Position numbers and translations under genes: made by a program
Shown: positions 51,337 to 60,073 of the stretch, piece after piece
How positions within the stretch are numbered: the stretch's first letter is position 1
How the letters are laid out: each line of letters begins with the position of its first letter
The notes under the pieces: model-generated
The model's input: the letters and a program-made list of their open reading frames with translations, nothing else
What the model was told of the DNA's origin: nothing
Databases searched by the model: none
DNA from: Frankia umida
Lineage (GTDB): Bacteria > Actinomycetota > Actinomycetes > Frankiales > Frankiaceae
Assembly: GCF_023242945.1 (NCBI RefSeq)
Contig: NZ_JALKFT010000002.1
Location: forward strand, 124,001 to 188,000
DNA length: 64,000 bases
Reading direction: 5' to 3'

Positions 51337-52134
51337 ATGGTCATCGGGGTCATGGGGGCGGGCAGGCTCGGGAGCGCGGTGCTCGCCGGCCTGCTCGCCT
51401 CCGGGCACGCCGCCGAGGACGTCGTCGTGGCGGAGAAGGACGCGGCCCGGGCGGCCGAGATCGCGGGTCAGCACGGGGTGGAGGTTCATCCGCCGACGGT
51501 CGTCGCGCAGCGGGCGGACGTCCTGCTGGTCGTGGTCAAGCCGCAGGACGTCGCCGCCGCGCTCACCGAGGTCGCCCCCGTGGTGGCCGCCGACACGCTG
51601 GTCGTGTCGCTGGCGGCCGGGGTGACGACCGCGGCGATCGAGGGGCACCTGCCGTCGAAGCCGCCGGTCATCCGGGTCATGACCAACACGCCGCTGCTGG
51701 TCGGGGCGGCGATGTCGGCGATCTGCGCCGGTCAGCACGCTGGGGACAGGCATCTGGCCGCGGCCGAGGCGCTGCTCGAGCCGGTCGGTCAGGTCGTCCG
51801 GGTGAGCGAGGCGAGCCTTGACGCGGTGACCGCGTTGTCGGGCAGCGGGCCGGCCTACTTCTTCTACGTGGTCGAGGCTCTGGTCGAGGCCGGGGTGCGG
51901 CTCGGGCTGCCGCGGGCGCTGGCGACGCAGCTCGTCACCCAGACCGCGACCGGCTCCGCGCGGATGCTGGCCGAGACCGGCGAGAACCCCGCGTTGCTGC
52001 GTGAGGCGGTGACCTCGCCGGCCGGTACGACCATCGCCGCGCTCCATCACCTGGATCGCGCGGCGGTGCGCGCGGCGCTGATGGACGCCTGCCTGGCCGC
52101 CAGCGACCGCTCCCGCGAACTCGGCCAGACCTAG
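51337..52134 (+). CDS. proC: Pyrroline-5-carboxylate reductase
   Basis: 265 residues. Rossmann loop VIGVMGAGRLGSAVLAGLLA at the N-terminus, LLVVVKPQDV, RVMTNTPLLVGAAMSAICAG, and the signature ALSGSGPAYFFYVVEALVEA with TSPAGTTIAALHHLD at the end. It makes the last step of proline synthesis. GAGGAAAGG precedes the ATG. Its position after ppx and the isomerase and before bS22 follows mycobacterial gene order. Confidence 0.95.
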   Translation: MVIGVMGAGRLGSAVLAGLLASGHAAEDVVVAEKDAARAAEIAGQHGVEVHPPTVVAQRADVLLVVVKPQDVAAALTEVAPVVAADTLVVSLAAGVTTAAIEGHLPSKPPVIRVMTNTPLLVGAAMSAICAGQHAGDRHLAAAEALLEPVGQVVRVSEASLDAVTALSGSGPAYFFYVVEALVEAGVRLGLPRALATQLVTQTATGSARMLAETGENPALLREAVTSPAGTTIAALHHLDRAAVRAALMDACLAASDRSRELGQT

Positions 52135-52240
52135 CCGACCAGCGTCGTCGCTGGCAGCCCGGAGCACCGGGCTCCCGTGTTTGCCCGCCGAGGCGGGTAG
52201 GCTCGCTCGGTAACCTCCTCAACATAGATCGGTCGGGTAC

Positions 52241-52339
52241 GTGGGCTCAGTCATCAAGAAGCGTCGTAAGCGGATGGCCAAGAAGAAGCACCGCAAACTG
52301 CTCAAGCGCACGCGCGTCCAGCGTCGTAACAAGAAGTAG
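52241..52339 (+). CDS. Small ribosomal protein bS22 (AURKAIP1/COX24 domain)
   Basis: 32 residues, more than half Lys or Arg, starting with GTG: MGSVIKKRRKRMAKKKHRKL and ending TRVQRRNKK. This is the actinobacterial 30S subunit protein described in mycobacterial ribosomes, often missed by gene finders because of its size. In mycobacteria a small HTH gene precedes it; here only 106 bp separate it from proC. Confidence 0.92.
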   Translation: MGSVIKKRRKRMAKKKHRKLLKRTRVQRRNKK

Positions 52340-52374
52340 GCACGGCCCCGCCGTCTCGCTCCTGTGACTCCGCT

Positions 52375-52397
52375 CGTCCGAGCCCGTCCGTCGGACG
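52375..52397 (+). terminator. Hairpin after bS22
   Basis: CGTCCGA (52375-52381) pairs with TCGGACG (52391-52397) across a nine-base loop, 35 bases after the bS22 stop. There is no T-run. Confidence 0.5.
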
Positions 52398-52573
52398 ATC
52401 CGGCTGACCGCGTCCAGCACGGGCGCCTGCCTGGTCACCGGCCCGCCACCAGCACCCTGTCATGTACCTCAGGGAAGCACGGCATATCGCTCTACGTGCT
52501 CTGACGATTGCGGTGTGGCAGGCTGGCGTCACAAGGTGGCGTTGCCGCGTGCTGACGCAGGCAGGGGAGTGAG

Positions 52574-53437
52574 ATGGCGAGTTCGTGGATCAGTTTCCTG
52601 TCCGACTACGGTGTGGACGACGCCTCTGTCGGCGTCTGTCACGGTGTGATCGCCAGGCATGCCCCGTCGGCCCGCGTGCTTGATCTCTGTCATGGGATCG
52701 CACCGCAGGACGTCGGTCATGCCGCCATAACCTTGGCCGATGCGGTGGGCTACCTGCCGATCGGCATCCATCTCGTCGTTGTCGAGCGCCTCGACGCGGA
52801 CGGGTACACCCGGGGAATCGCGGTTCGTGCCGCCGACGGCTCGGTGTTCGTCTGCCCGGACAACGGCGTCGCCTCGCTGGCCTGGGAGGCCCGCGGCGGG
52901 ATCGTCGAGGTTCGCGAGATCGCCAACCGGGAACTGTGGCTGCCGCTGCCGACCGCGGTCTTTCGCGGGCGTGACGTCTACGCGCCGGTCGCCGCCCGGA
53001 TCGCCGGGGGCCTCGACCTGGCCCAGGTCGGCCCGCCCCTCGACGCGGCCAGCCTCATCCAGTTCCGGCCCCGCAGCTGCGTCGTCGACGACGACCATGT
53101 GCACGGCGAGGTCGTCTCGATCGACCACTTCGGCAACCTGTCGCTGAACATGACGCGTAACGACCTCGAGGCCGCCGGCATCCTGCTCGGCGATCCCGTG
53201 CAGGTCCGCACCGGCAGTCGGGCCATGCGGCTGACCTTCACCCACACCTACGGCGAGGTGCCCCGGGGTGGCGTGACGATCTGCGAGGACGCGCTGCGCC
53301 GTCTGATGATCGCGGTCAACTGCGGGCGTGCCAGCGACGCGCTGCGGCTGCGCCGGGAGGACGCCGTCGTCGTCAGCCAACTGCCCCGCGAGACGTCTCC
53401 CTTTCAGATAGTCCGGGATCTGCCCCTGTCCGTCTGA
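52574..53437 (+). CDS. SAM hydroxide adenosyltransferase (adenosyl-forming SAM hydrolase, DUF62)
   Basis: 287 residues. N-terminal ISFLSDYGVDDASVGVCHGV is the family opening (FxTDFG variant), followed by IAPQDVGHAAITLADAVGYL and VCPDNGVASLAWEA. A C-terminal beta domain contains HVHGEVVSIDHFGNLSLNMT. Relatives cleave SAM to adenosine and methionine using water, and the fold is shared with SAM chlorinase/fluorinase; the sequence here looks like the hydrolase group. Strong GGGGAG before the ATG. The physiological role is unknown. Confidence 0.87.
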   Translation: MASSWISFLSDYGVDDASVGVCHGVIARHAPSARVLDLCHGIAPQDVGHAAITLADAVGYLPIGIHLVVVERLDADGYTRGIAVRAADGSVFVCPDNGVASLAWEARGGIVEVREIANRELWLPLPTAVFRGRDVYAPVAARIAGGLDLAQVGPPLDAASLIQFRPRSCVVDDDHVHGEVVSIDHFGNLSLNMTRNDLEAAGILLGDPVQVRTGSRAMRLTFTHTYGEVPRGGVTICEDALRRLMIAVNCGRASDALRLRREDAVVVSQLPRETSPFQIVRDLPLSV

Positions 53438-53673
53438 CCCGGCGGCCGCCCACCACCGCGAAATGGCTACTCAGAGTAGCTAACGCGCCGCCGCATCCTT
53501 ACGCTGCGCAGTGAATGCGGCGTGTGTGCGCGTACGATGACGAGGACGATGGCGCAGCCACGAGCACCCGGTGGATGGTGGACGGGTGGCTGGTGGTCTG
53601 CGGGGGCATCTCGCGATCAGCCGTGGCGTGGCACGTCACCGCGTCGGGGCCGGGCCGTTCCGGGGAGACTGCG

Positions 53674-54717
53674 ATGAGACCACGCCGGGTTCTGGTGACC
53701 GGTGTCGCCCGTCCGCTGGGCGCCGAGGTCGCCTCCGTGCTGGCAGCCGATCCCGAGATCGAATCGGTGATCGGTGTTGACACCACCGTTCCCACGGCCG
53801 ATCTCGGCCGTACTCATTTCGTTCGTGCCGATATCCGCCATCCGCTGATCGCCAAGGTGATCTCCGCGACCGGTATTGACACGGTGCTGCATCTCAACGT
53901 CATCGCGACGCCGCTGGGAGCCGGCGGTCGAGCCGCGATGAAGGAGACGAACGTGATCGGCACGATGCAGCTGCTCGCCGCGTGCCAGAAATCGACCACG
54001 GTCACCAGGCTCGTGGTGAAGTCCACCACCGCGATCTACGGTTCCTCCGCGCGTGATCCCGCGCTGTTCACCGAGGACACACAGCCACGTGCGCTGCCCG
54101 TGGCCGGCTATGCGAAGGATGCCGTCGAGGTCGAGGGCTACGTGCGCGGATTCAGCCGGCGCCGGCCCGACATCGCGGTCACCGTGCTGCGGTTCACCAA
54201 CATCCTCGGCCCGCACTCCGACAACGCGCTGGCACTCTACCTGGATCTTCCGGTGGTGCCGACGGTGCTGGGCTTCGACCCGCGCATCCAGTTGCTGCAC
54301 TCCACCGACGCGCTCGCGGTGCTGCTGCGCGCCGCGCGCGGCCACCACGCGGGTACCTTCAACGTCGCGGGGGATGGCGTGATGCTGCTGTCGCAGGCGA
54401 TTCGACGGGCCGGCCGGCCGAGTGTTCCCGCTCCCTTCCCGGCCATCGAACTGCTCGGGGGGCTCGCCCGCCGACTACGGATCATCGATTACTCCGCGGA
54501 GCAGCTCGATCTGCTCACGCATGGGCGGGCGGTGGACACGAGTCGGCTGATCGGGGTTTTCGGCTACCGCCCGCGGTATTCGACGGTGGAGACCTTCGAC
54601 GCGTTCGTGCGGTACCGGGACCTTCGATTCACCATCGATCACGAGCTGGTCTCCCGCGTCGAACATGGTCTGCTCGGTTCGCTGAACCGGCGACGGCTGG
54701 CGGGTTCGGCGCGATGA
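53674..54717 (+). CDS. NAD-dependent epimerase/dehydratase (GalE2-like)
   Basis: 347-residue extended short-chain dehydrogenase. The NAD loop reads VLVTGVARPLGAEVA (TGxxxxxG), with Asp in VIGVDTTV, the ATP-like strand TVLHLNVIATPLG, and the catalytic Ser-Tyr-Lys as VVKSTTAIYG and GYAKDAVEVE. It is positionally equivalent to galE2 (Rv0501) of mycobacteria; the sugar substrate is unproven. GGGGAG precedes the ATG. Upstream (about 53464-53510) two short inverted repeats, GCTACT/AGTAGC and CGCCGCAT/ATGCGGCG, may form its operator. Confidence 0.87.
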   Translation: MRPRRVLVTGVARPLGAEVASVLAADPEIESVIGVDTTVPTADLGRTHFVRADIRHPLIAKVISATGIDTVLHLNVIATPLGAGGRAAMKETNVIGTMQLLAACQKSTTVTRLVVKSTTAIYGSSARDPALFTEDTQPRALPVAGYAKDAVEVEGYVRGFSRRRPDIAVTVLRFTNILGPHSDNALALYLDLPVVPTVLGFDPRIQLLHSTDALAVLLRAARGHHAGTFNVAGDGVMLLSQAIRRAGRPSVPAPFPAIELLGGLARRLRIIDYSAEQLDLLTHGRAVDTSRLIGVFGYRPRYSTVETFDAFVRYRDLRFTIDHELVSRVEHGLLGSLNRRRLAGSAR

Positions 54718-54777
54718 CGGCCCGGTTCGCGACGTTCCGCCATGCCCGGCGGGAAGCCAGGGAAGGCGGCGGCGTTC

Positions 54778-56160
54778 ATGTCCGACGGTGACGTACCCGA
54801 GCCCACACAGGGCGAGGCGAAGATCATCCAACTCAACGGTGACCGACATCCGGACCAGGAGGGCGCGAGGCCCGGTGCCACCCGCCGTGACCGGACCCGC
54901 GCGCGTGGCACCACCGCGCATGGCACCACCCAGCCGGCACAGCGCCGTTCGACCACCCCGACCGCCGCGACCAAGCCGACCGCTCCCGCCGCGGCACGTG
55001 CCACCCCCGACGCCGACGACGGTGGCGAGTCCCCCCTGCGCGGTGTCGGCCCGGACGCCGCCGGCCCGCGGGATGCGAACCGGACCCCCGCGGCCTCCCG
55101 CACGGCCGCGGAAACACCGTCGCGTGGCCGGACCGGTGCGACCGGTGAGGTAGCGCGGGCACCTCGAGCCCGCCGCAGGACGCTGGACGGCCCCGCGTCG
55201 GCCGATCCGCCAGCCACGGTCACCGAGATGGGCCCGCGGCCCGCGGTCGGCGACGCCGACCGGACGGCCGACGATGCCGACCGGCCGGCGGACGACGCCG
55301 AGCGACCCGGCGCGGGCACCGGTGACCTCGAGTCGGCGTTGGCGGGCGTGCTCGCCTTTCTGCGCCGCCGGATCACCGGCGACTACGTCATCGACGAGCA
55401 TGGCTTCGATGCCGATCTGACCGAGCACGTGCTCGCTCCGCTGCTGCGCCCGATCTACCGCGACTACTTCCGCGTCGAGACCCGGGGTCTGGAGAACATT
55501 CCCGACACCGGTGGTGCCCTGGTGGTCGCCAACCACTCCGGCACCCTGCCCGTGGACGCCCTGATGATGGCGATGGCGATCCTCGACCACCATCCCGCCC
55601 ACCGCAACCTGCGGATGCTGGCGGCGGATCTCGTGTTCGCGGTGCCGTTCCTGGCGCCCTTCGCCCGCAAGATCGGTAACACGCTGGCCTGTCAGGCCGA
55701 CGCCGAGCGGCTGCTGGGTGCGGGCCATCTCGTGGGCGTGTGGCCGGAGGGGTTCAAAGGGGTGGGAAAGCCCTTCCGGGATCGCTACACCCTCCAGCGT
55801 TTCGGCCGGGGCGGATTCGTCTCGGCGGCGCTGCGGGCCGGCGTGCCCATCATTCCGTGCACGGTCGTCGGCGCGGAGGAGATCTATCCGATGATCGGGA
55901 ACGCGAAGTCACTGGCCCGACTGCTCGGACTGCCCTATCTGCCGATCACACCGACCTTCCCCTGGCTGGGGTTGTTCGGTCTGGTCCCGTTGCCATCGAA
56001 GTGGTACATCGAGTTCGGTGAGCCGGTCGCCACCGATGTTCATCCGCCGGAGGCGGCTGACGATCCGATGCTCGTCTTCGAGCTCACCGACAGTATCCGG
56101 GAGACGATTCAGCACACGCTGTACAGCCTGCTGATGCAGCGCCGTTCGGTCTTCTTCTGA
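54778..56160 (+). CDS. PlsC-type lysophospholipid/1-acyl-glycerol acyltransferase
   Basis: 460 residues. The C-terminal ~280 form the acyltransferase: LVVANHSGTLPVDALMMAMA (an NHSGxLPxD form of the HX4D site), WPEGFKGVGKPFRDRY (EGFKG motif) and VPIIPCTVVGAEEIYPM. The N-terminal ~180 residues are low-complexity Ala/Thr/Pro/Asp-rich. It matches Rv0502 of mycobacteria by position after the epimerase. It probably acylates a glycerophospholipid at the membrane. ATG at 54778 is preferred over 54742 because GGAAGG precedes it. Confidence 0.88.
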   Translation: MSDGDVPEPTQGEAKIIQLNGDRHPDQEGARPGATRRDRTRARGTTAHGTTQPAQRRSTTPTAATKPTAPAAARATPDADDGGESPLRGVGPDAAGPRDANRTPAASRTAAETPSRGRTGATGEVARAPRARRRTLDGPASADPPATVTEMGPRPAVGDADRTADDADRPADDAERPGAGTGDLESALAGVLAFLRRRITGDYVIDEHGFDADLTEHVLAPLLRPIYRDYFRVETRGLENIPDTGGALVVANHSGTLPVDALMMAMAILDHHPAHRNLRMLAADLVFAVPFLAPFARKIGNTLACQADAERLLGAGHLVGVWPEGFKGVGKPFRDRYTLQRFGRGGFVSAALRAGVPIIPCTVVGAEEIYPMIGNAKSLARLLGLPYLPITPTFPWLGLFGLVPLPSKWYIEFGEPVATDVHPPEAADDPMLVFELTDSIRETIQHTLYSLLMQRRSVFF

Positions 56161-56193
56161 CAGGGGCCAGCCGGCCAGTGGGTCGTGGGCGGA

Positions 56194-57075
56194 TCAGGCG
56201 CTGACGACCCGCCGCCGCAGCGCCATCCCGGCCGCGACACCGCCGGCGAGCGCGCCCGCGCCGGCGGCCGCCGGAATGCCGATCCGGACCGCCTTGCGGG
56301 CCGTCCGGAAATCCTTGACCGGCCAGTCCCGTTCCCGGGCGATCGCCTTGAGATCCGGGTCCGGGTTGATGGCGACCGGATGGCCGACCAGGGAGAGCAG
56401 CGGAAGGTCGTTGATCGAGTCGGAGTACGCCCAGCAGCGGGACAGATCCAGCCCCTCACGTTCGGCCAGGGCCGCCACCGCCTCGGCTTTCGCCTGGCCG
56501 TGCAGCAGCCCGCCGACCAGCCTGCCGGTGTAGGAACCGTCGCGGACCTCGCTGACGGTGCCCAGCGCACCGGTCAGGCTCAGGCGGCGAGCGATCACCG
56601 AGGCGAGTTCCACCGGGGTCGCGGTCACCAGCCAGACCCGCTGGCCGGCGTCCAGATGCTGCTGGGCGAGCGCGTGGGTGCCCGAGTAGATCTGCTCCGC
56701 CATCCGCTCGTCGTAGATCTCCTCGCCGTAGCGGACGATCTCCGCGACCGAACGGCCGGCCACGAAGGCGAGGGCGGTCTCCCGGGCGTCCTGGATGCCG
56801 TCGGGGTTCTCCTGCCCGCGCAGCCGGTAGGTCAGGTGCGCCAGCCCGAAGCGGAGCAGATCGCGGGAGTCGAAGAAGTCCCGGGCGGCCAGACCGCGGG
56901 CGAAGTAGAAGATCGACGCGCCGGCCATCACCGTGTTGTCGACGTCGAAGAAGGCGGCCGTGGACTCGTCGAACGGTGGACGAGGGACTTCCTGCGCCGC
57001 GACCTTCAGCGCGGCGATCGCCGCAGCCTCGGCCGCCTGCCTGATCTCGGCCGCACCCTTGCGTCGCACCCTCAT
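56194..57075 (-). CDS. HAD-IB family phosphatase (SerB1-like)
   Basis: 293 residues. The nucleophile motif AAFFDVDNTVMAGASIFYFA has the DxD pair, the second motif is WLVTATPVELAS, and the Mg-binding AYSDSINDLPLLSLVGHPVA is third/fourth. Subfamily IB covers phosphoserine phosphatase-like enzymes, some acting on lysophosphatidate. It is positionally equivalent to serB1 (Rv0505c). A C-terminal hydrophobic Ala/Gly helix (AAAGAGALAGGVAAGMALRR) suggests membrane contact. ATG at 57075 follows GGAG. Convergent with the acyltransferase. Confidence 0.88.
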   Translation of the reverse strand: MRVRRKGAAEIRQAAEAAAIAALKVAAQEVPRPPFDESTAAFFDVDNTVMAGASIFYFARGLAARDFFDSRDLLRFGLAHLTYRLRGQENPDGIQDARETALAFVAGRSVAEIVRYGEEIYDERMAEQIYSGTHALAQQHLDAGQRVWLVTATPVELASVIARRLSLTGALGTVSEVRDGSYTGRLVGGLLHGQAKAEAVAALAEREGLDLSRCWAYSDSINDLPLLSLVGHPVAINPDPDLKAIARERDWPVKDFRTARKAVRIGIPAAAGAGALAGGVAAGMALRRRVVSA

Positions 57076-57263
57076 CCGGTCATCTCCATGCGGTCCTGCG
57101 CCCGTCAACGTGTCGTCAGACTACGGCGCGATGCTGTCTGCGGACGGCTCCCGGCGGGGATCTGATGGCGCGAAGGTGCTCCCGCCAACAACAACGCGCA
57201 GGGCGGGTCGGTGATTCGCCGGAAAATTCCGCGGATCGCGAGTCCGATCCGATGGATCGGTAC

Positions 57264-58193
57264 TCAGGCCGATCTGTGCGCGGGCAGGGAGCGCGCCAAC
57301 GTGCGTACCGCGCGCAGTTGCAGGGCCCGCACGGCGCCCTCGTTGCGGCCCATCGCCAGCGCGGTCTCGCGCACCGACATCTCCTCGAGGAACCGCAGCG
57401 CGATGCACTCCCGCTGGTCCGGCCCCAGGCGTTGGATCGCTTCCAGCAGTTCCTGGCGGGTCAGGCCCGCGACGATCAGCTCCTCGGGGCCGGGCGTGAC
57501 GTGCCGGTGGTCGCGGTCGGCGGCGGCGAGGATGTCCGCGGTCGGGATCTCGAAGCGACGCCGCGCGGAACGGGCCTGGTCAACCAGCAGATTGCGGGCG
57601 ATGGTGATGAACCAGGCGCCGATGTCGCGGCCCTGCCAGGTGAAGGCACCAATCATCCGCAGTGCCCGGAGGAACGTTTCGCTGACGACGTCCTCGGCCG
57701 CCGCCGGATCACCGCCCACCCGGTAGAGCGCGTAGCGGAACACCCGATCGGCGTAGTGGTCGTAGAGCTCACCGAAGGCATCGCTGTCGCCCCGGCTGGC
57801 CCGGGCGACCAGGGCCGCCCAACGCTGGTCGGCGGGTTCGTGCCGGTCGGGTTCCGCGGCCGGGTCCGGTCCGCCCGCCGGGGCGGTCGAGCTGCTGGGG
57901 GCGTCCGGGCTGTCGCTGCTGCGGCCGGGGCGGTCCGGGCCGGGTATCGCGGCGGTGGGATCGGCGGCGGTGCGCTCCGCGGGTGCGTCGATGGGCGGTG
58001 ACGCGCCCGTCGACGCCACCGAGGTGGCGAGCAGCCAGCGGCCGAGCCGGACGAGGCCAGGCAGGCCAACCCGGCCAACCCGGCCGACCGGTCGGCCGGT
58101 CGCGGGAGACAGCGCAGGGGCCGGTCGCACGTTCCGGCCTCGCCGTGCACTGGCAGGGCCGGCGGCGACGTTGGTGAACGTGCAGTCGGTCAC
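57264..58193 (-). CDS. ECF sigma factor, BldN-like
   Basis: 309 residues. The C-terminal ~175 contain sigma region 2 (AFGELYDHYADRVFRYALYR, DVVSETFLRALRMI, GAWFITIARNLLVDQARSAR) and region 4 (LGPDQRECIALRFLEEMSVR, then NEGAVRALQLRAVRTLARSL). The N-terminal ~130 residues are an Ala/Pro/Gly-rich extension. Streptomyces BldN also has an N-terminal pro-region and lies next to the glutaredoxin-rex-hem genes as here, so orthology is likely. The start is uncertain (GTG at 58193 chosen). Divergent from the glutaredoxin gene. Confidence 0.85.
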   Translation of the reverse strand: MTDCTFTNVAAGPASARRGRNVRPAPALSPATGRPVGRVGRVGLPGLVRLGRWLLATSVASTGASPPIDAPAERTAADPTAAIPGPDRPGRSSDSPDAPSSSTAPAGGPDPAAEPDRHEPADQRWAALVARASRGDSDAFGELYDHYADRVFRYALYRVGGDPAAAEDVVSETFLRALRMIGAFTWQGRDIGAWFITIARNLLVDQARSARRRFEIPTADILAAADRDHRHVTPGPEELIVAGLTRQELLEAIQRLGPDQRECIALRFLEEMSVRETALAMGRNEGAVRALQLRAVRTLARSLPAHRSA

Positions 58194-58372
58194 AGTCCGG
58201 ACTCCGGAGGTTCGGTCGCGCCAGGACGGCCGCGAGGCCTCGGTGGACAAGGACTCAGGTAGCTGAGTGTAGCTGTACCGCGTACGGGTGGCAGTCGGGG
58301 ATCGCATCCGGGTCGCCCGCGGCCGCCCCGCACCGGCCCTCCCAAGCACGGCCTGGACCTACCATCGGGGGC

Positions 58373-58684
58373 ATGAGACCCGACGGCCCAGGCTCCGCGG
58401 AACCGGACGGCGAGGCCCGCATCACGCTCCTGACCCGGGTGGGTTGCCACCTGTGTGACACCGCCCGCGACGCGATCATTCGCGTCGCGGCGCAGGAGGG
58501 GGTCGGCTGGCACGAGGTCGACGTCGACTCCGACGTCCGGCTCGCCGACGAGTACGGCGACCGGGTGCCGGTCACCCTGGTCGACGGCCGCGAGCACGGT
58601 TACTGGCGGGTGGAGCAGGAGCGGCTGCGCCAGGCCCTCGTCGGCGGCGGCCGATGGTCGATGCGTCCCAGCGGCCGTCCCTGA
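58373..58684 (+). CDS. Glutaredoxin-like protein
   Basis: 103 residues. Active site TRVGCHLCDTARDAI (C-x-x-C), then HEVDVDSDVRLADEYGDRVP with the cis-Pro before VTLVDG. It belongs to the glutaredoxin-2/DUF836 group, small thiol-disulfide proteins without the GSH pocket certainty. It lies directly before rex, as in Streptomyces and mycobacteria (Rv0508). Confidence 0.88.
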   Translation: MRPDGPGSAEPDGEARITLLTRVGCHLCDTARDAIIRVAAQEGVGWHEVDVDSDVRLADEYGDRVPVTLVDGREHGYWRVEQERLRQALVGGGRWSMRPSGRP

Positions 58685-58708
58685 TCCATGTCCAGAGCAC
58701 TTTCGTGC

Positions 58709-58732
58709 ACTTCGTGAATCGCTTCACGAAGT
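58709..58732. promoter_or_regulatory. Rex operator (ROP) overlapping the rex-hem promoter
   Basis: Ten-base arms ACTTCGTGAA (58709-58718) and the exact complement TTCACGAAGT (58723-58732) flank TCGC. The core CGTGAA-N4-TTCACG is one base per arm off the Streptomyces ROP TGTGAA-N4-TTCACA. A TACACT -10-like word at 58735-58740 starts three bases later, so a bound repressor would block RNA polymerase. Confidence 0.85.
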
Positions 58733-58873
58733 CGTACACTGCCCGACGACATCTGACTTGTGGTGCCGCACCTCGACGAGGATCGGCAAGGCCACGAAAG
58801 ATGGGCCCGCGACTTCTGACGGGATCTCCCGTCCTCGCAGCGAGGGACGCGTGCCCGCAGATCGGAGCCGCGG

Positions 58874-60073
58874 ATGAGCCAGCCACGGCGTCGCCCAGCG
58901 GTCATCAGGCGACGTGCGCGCAGTGAACCGGCGGCCAACCGATCATCGGTGCCGGAGGCGACGGTGGCCCGGCTCCCGCTCTACCTCCGCGTACTGACGA
59001 CCATGGCGGATCATGGCGTGCACACTGTGTCGTCCGACACGCTGGCCGCCGCCACCGGGGTGACGTCGGCGAAAGTCCGCAAGGACCTGTCCTATCTGGG
59101 TTCCTACGGCACCCGTGGGGTGGGCTACGAGGTGGATGTCCTGCTGGACTGCATCGCCACGCGGCTCGGGCTCACCGAGGACCGTTCCGTCCTTCTGGTC
59201 GGGGTGGGCAATCTTGGCCATGCTCTCGCCGGTTACGGGGGGTTTCATGCGCGGGGTTTCCGTATCGTGGCTCTGGTCGACGCGGATCCCGACCGGGTCG
59301 GCGAGCGGGTCGGCGAGGTGGTCGTCCGTCCCGTCGACGAGCTGGAGCAGGTGATCGCCGAGTGTGCCGTCACGATCGGGGTGATCTGCACTCCGGCGGC
59401 TGCGGCACAACGGGTGTGTGACCGGCTGGTGGCCGTGGGGGTCACGAGCATTCTCAATTTCGCCCCCACGGTTCTGATGGTGCCGGAAGGGGTGGACGTG
59501 CGTAAGGTCGACCTCGCCGTGGAACTGCAGATCCTTTCGTTCCACGAGGCGCGCAAACGACCGGCGGCATCCGCCGCCGACGGGTCGTCCAGCCCCGCCC
59601 CGCCCGTGCGGACCGGCAAGGCCGCGGATTCCGCCACGACGGTCAGTGCCCGTGGCGCCCTCGAGGTCCACAGCGGAGCGCGGGCGCGGCCGCGGAGGTT
59701 GGCCGGGGCGGTGGGCGAACCGCGTCCGGGGCTGGCGACGACGCCGACGGCGGAGCCACCCGTCGCGGATCGCGACCGGCTGGGCGATCCGCCCCCGACG
59801 ACAGCGGCACGTGGGGTGAACTCCCGGCCGGACAGGGTGACAAGCGAGACGGATGGGGTCGTGCGGGTGACTCGTCAAGCCGGACAGGCACGGCCGGCGC
59901 AGGTCGTGCACGAGATCGGACCGAGCTGGTCGGGGCAACCAGGCTGGCCGGGGCAACCAGGCTGGTCGGGGCAACCGACACCGCCGGTCCTGCCGCGCGG
60001 TGTGGTGGCCGCGCCGCCGATGTTCGCCGCCCGCCCGAGTGCCTCGGGTGGTCCGGGTGGGGAGTGGGCATGA
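58874..60073 (+). CDS. rex: Redox-sensing transcriptional repressor Rex
   Basis: 399 residues. The N-terminal winged helix is LPLYLRVLTTMADHGVHTVS, then VTSAKVRKDLSYLGSYGTRG. The NADH-binding Rossmann domain is LLVGVGNLGHALAGYGGFHA with IVALVDADPDRVG, ending at ILSFHEARKR. Rex senses the NADH/NAD+ ratio. Typical length is 210-260; here ~170 extra C-terminal residues are Pro/Ala/Arg/Thr-rich with a GQPGW repeat. A Rex operator lies upstream, so it autoregulates and controls hemACD. Its stop overlaps hemA (ATGA). Confidence 0.94.
   Translation: MSQPRRRPAVIRRRARSEPAANRSSVPEATVARLPLYLRVLTTMADHGVHTVSSDTLAAATGVTSAKVRKDLSYLGSYGTRGVGYEVDVLLDCIATRLGLTEDRSVLLVGVGNLGHALAGYGGFHARGFRIVALVDADPDRVGERVGEVVVRPVDELEQVIAECAVTIGVICTPAAAAQRVCDRLVAVGVTSILNFAPTVLMVPEGVDVRKVDLAVELQILSFHEARKRPAASAADGSSSPAPPVRTGKAADSATTVSARGALEVHSGARARPRRLAGAVGEPRPGLATTPTAEPPVADRDRLGDPPPTTAARGVNSRPDRVTSETDGVVRVTRQAGQARPAQVVHEIGPSWSGQPGWPGQPGWSGQPTPPVLPRGVVAAPPMFAARPSASGGPGGEWA

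Noticed and set aside
52574..53437. SAM-dependent chlorinase/fluorinase linked to the halogenase
   Set aside because: The sequence matches the widespread SAM hydroxide adenosyltransferase group, and it lies 45 kb from the halogenase within a conserved housekeeping block.
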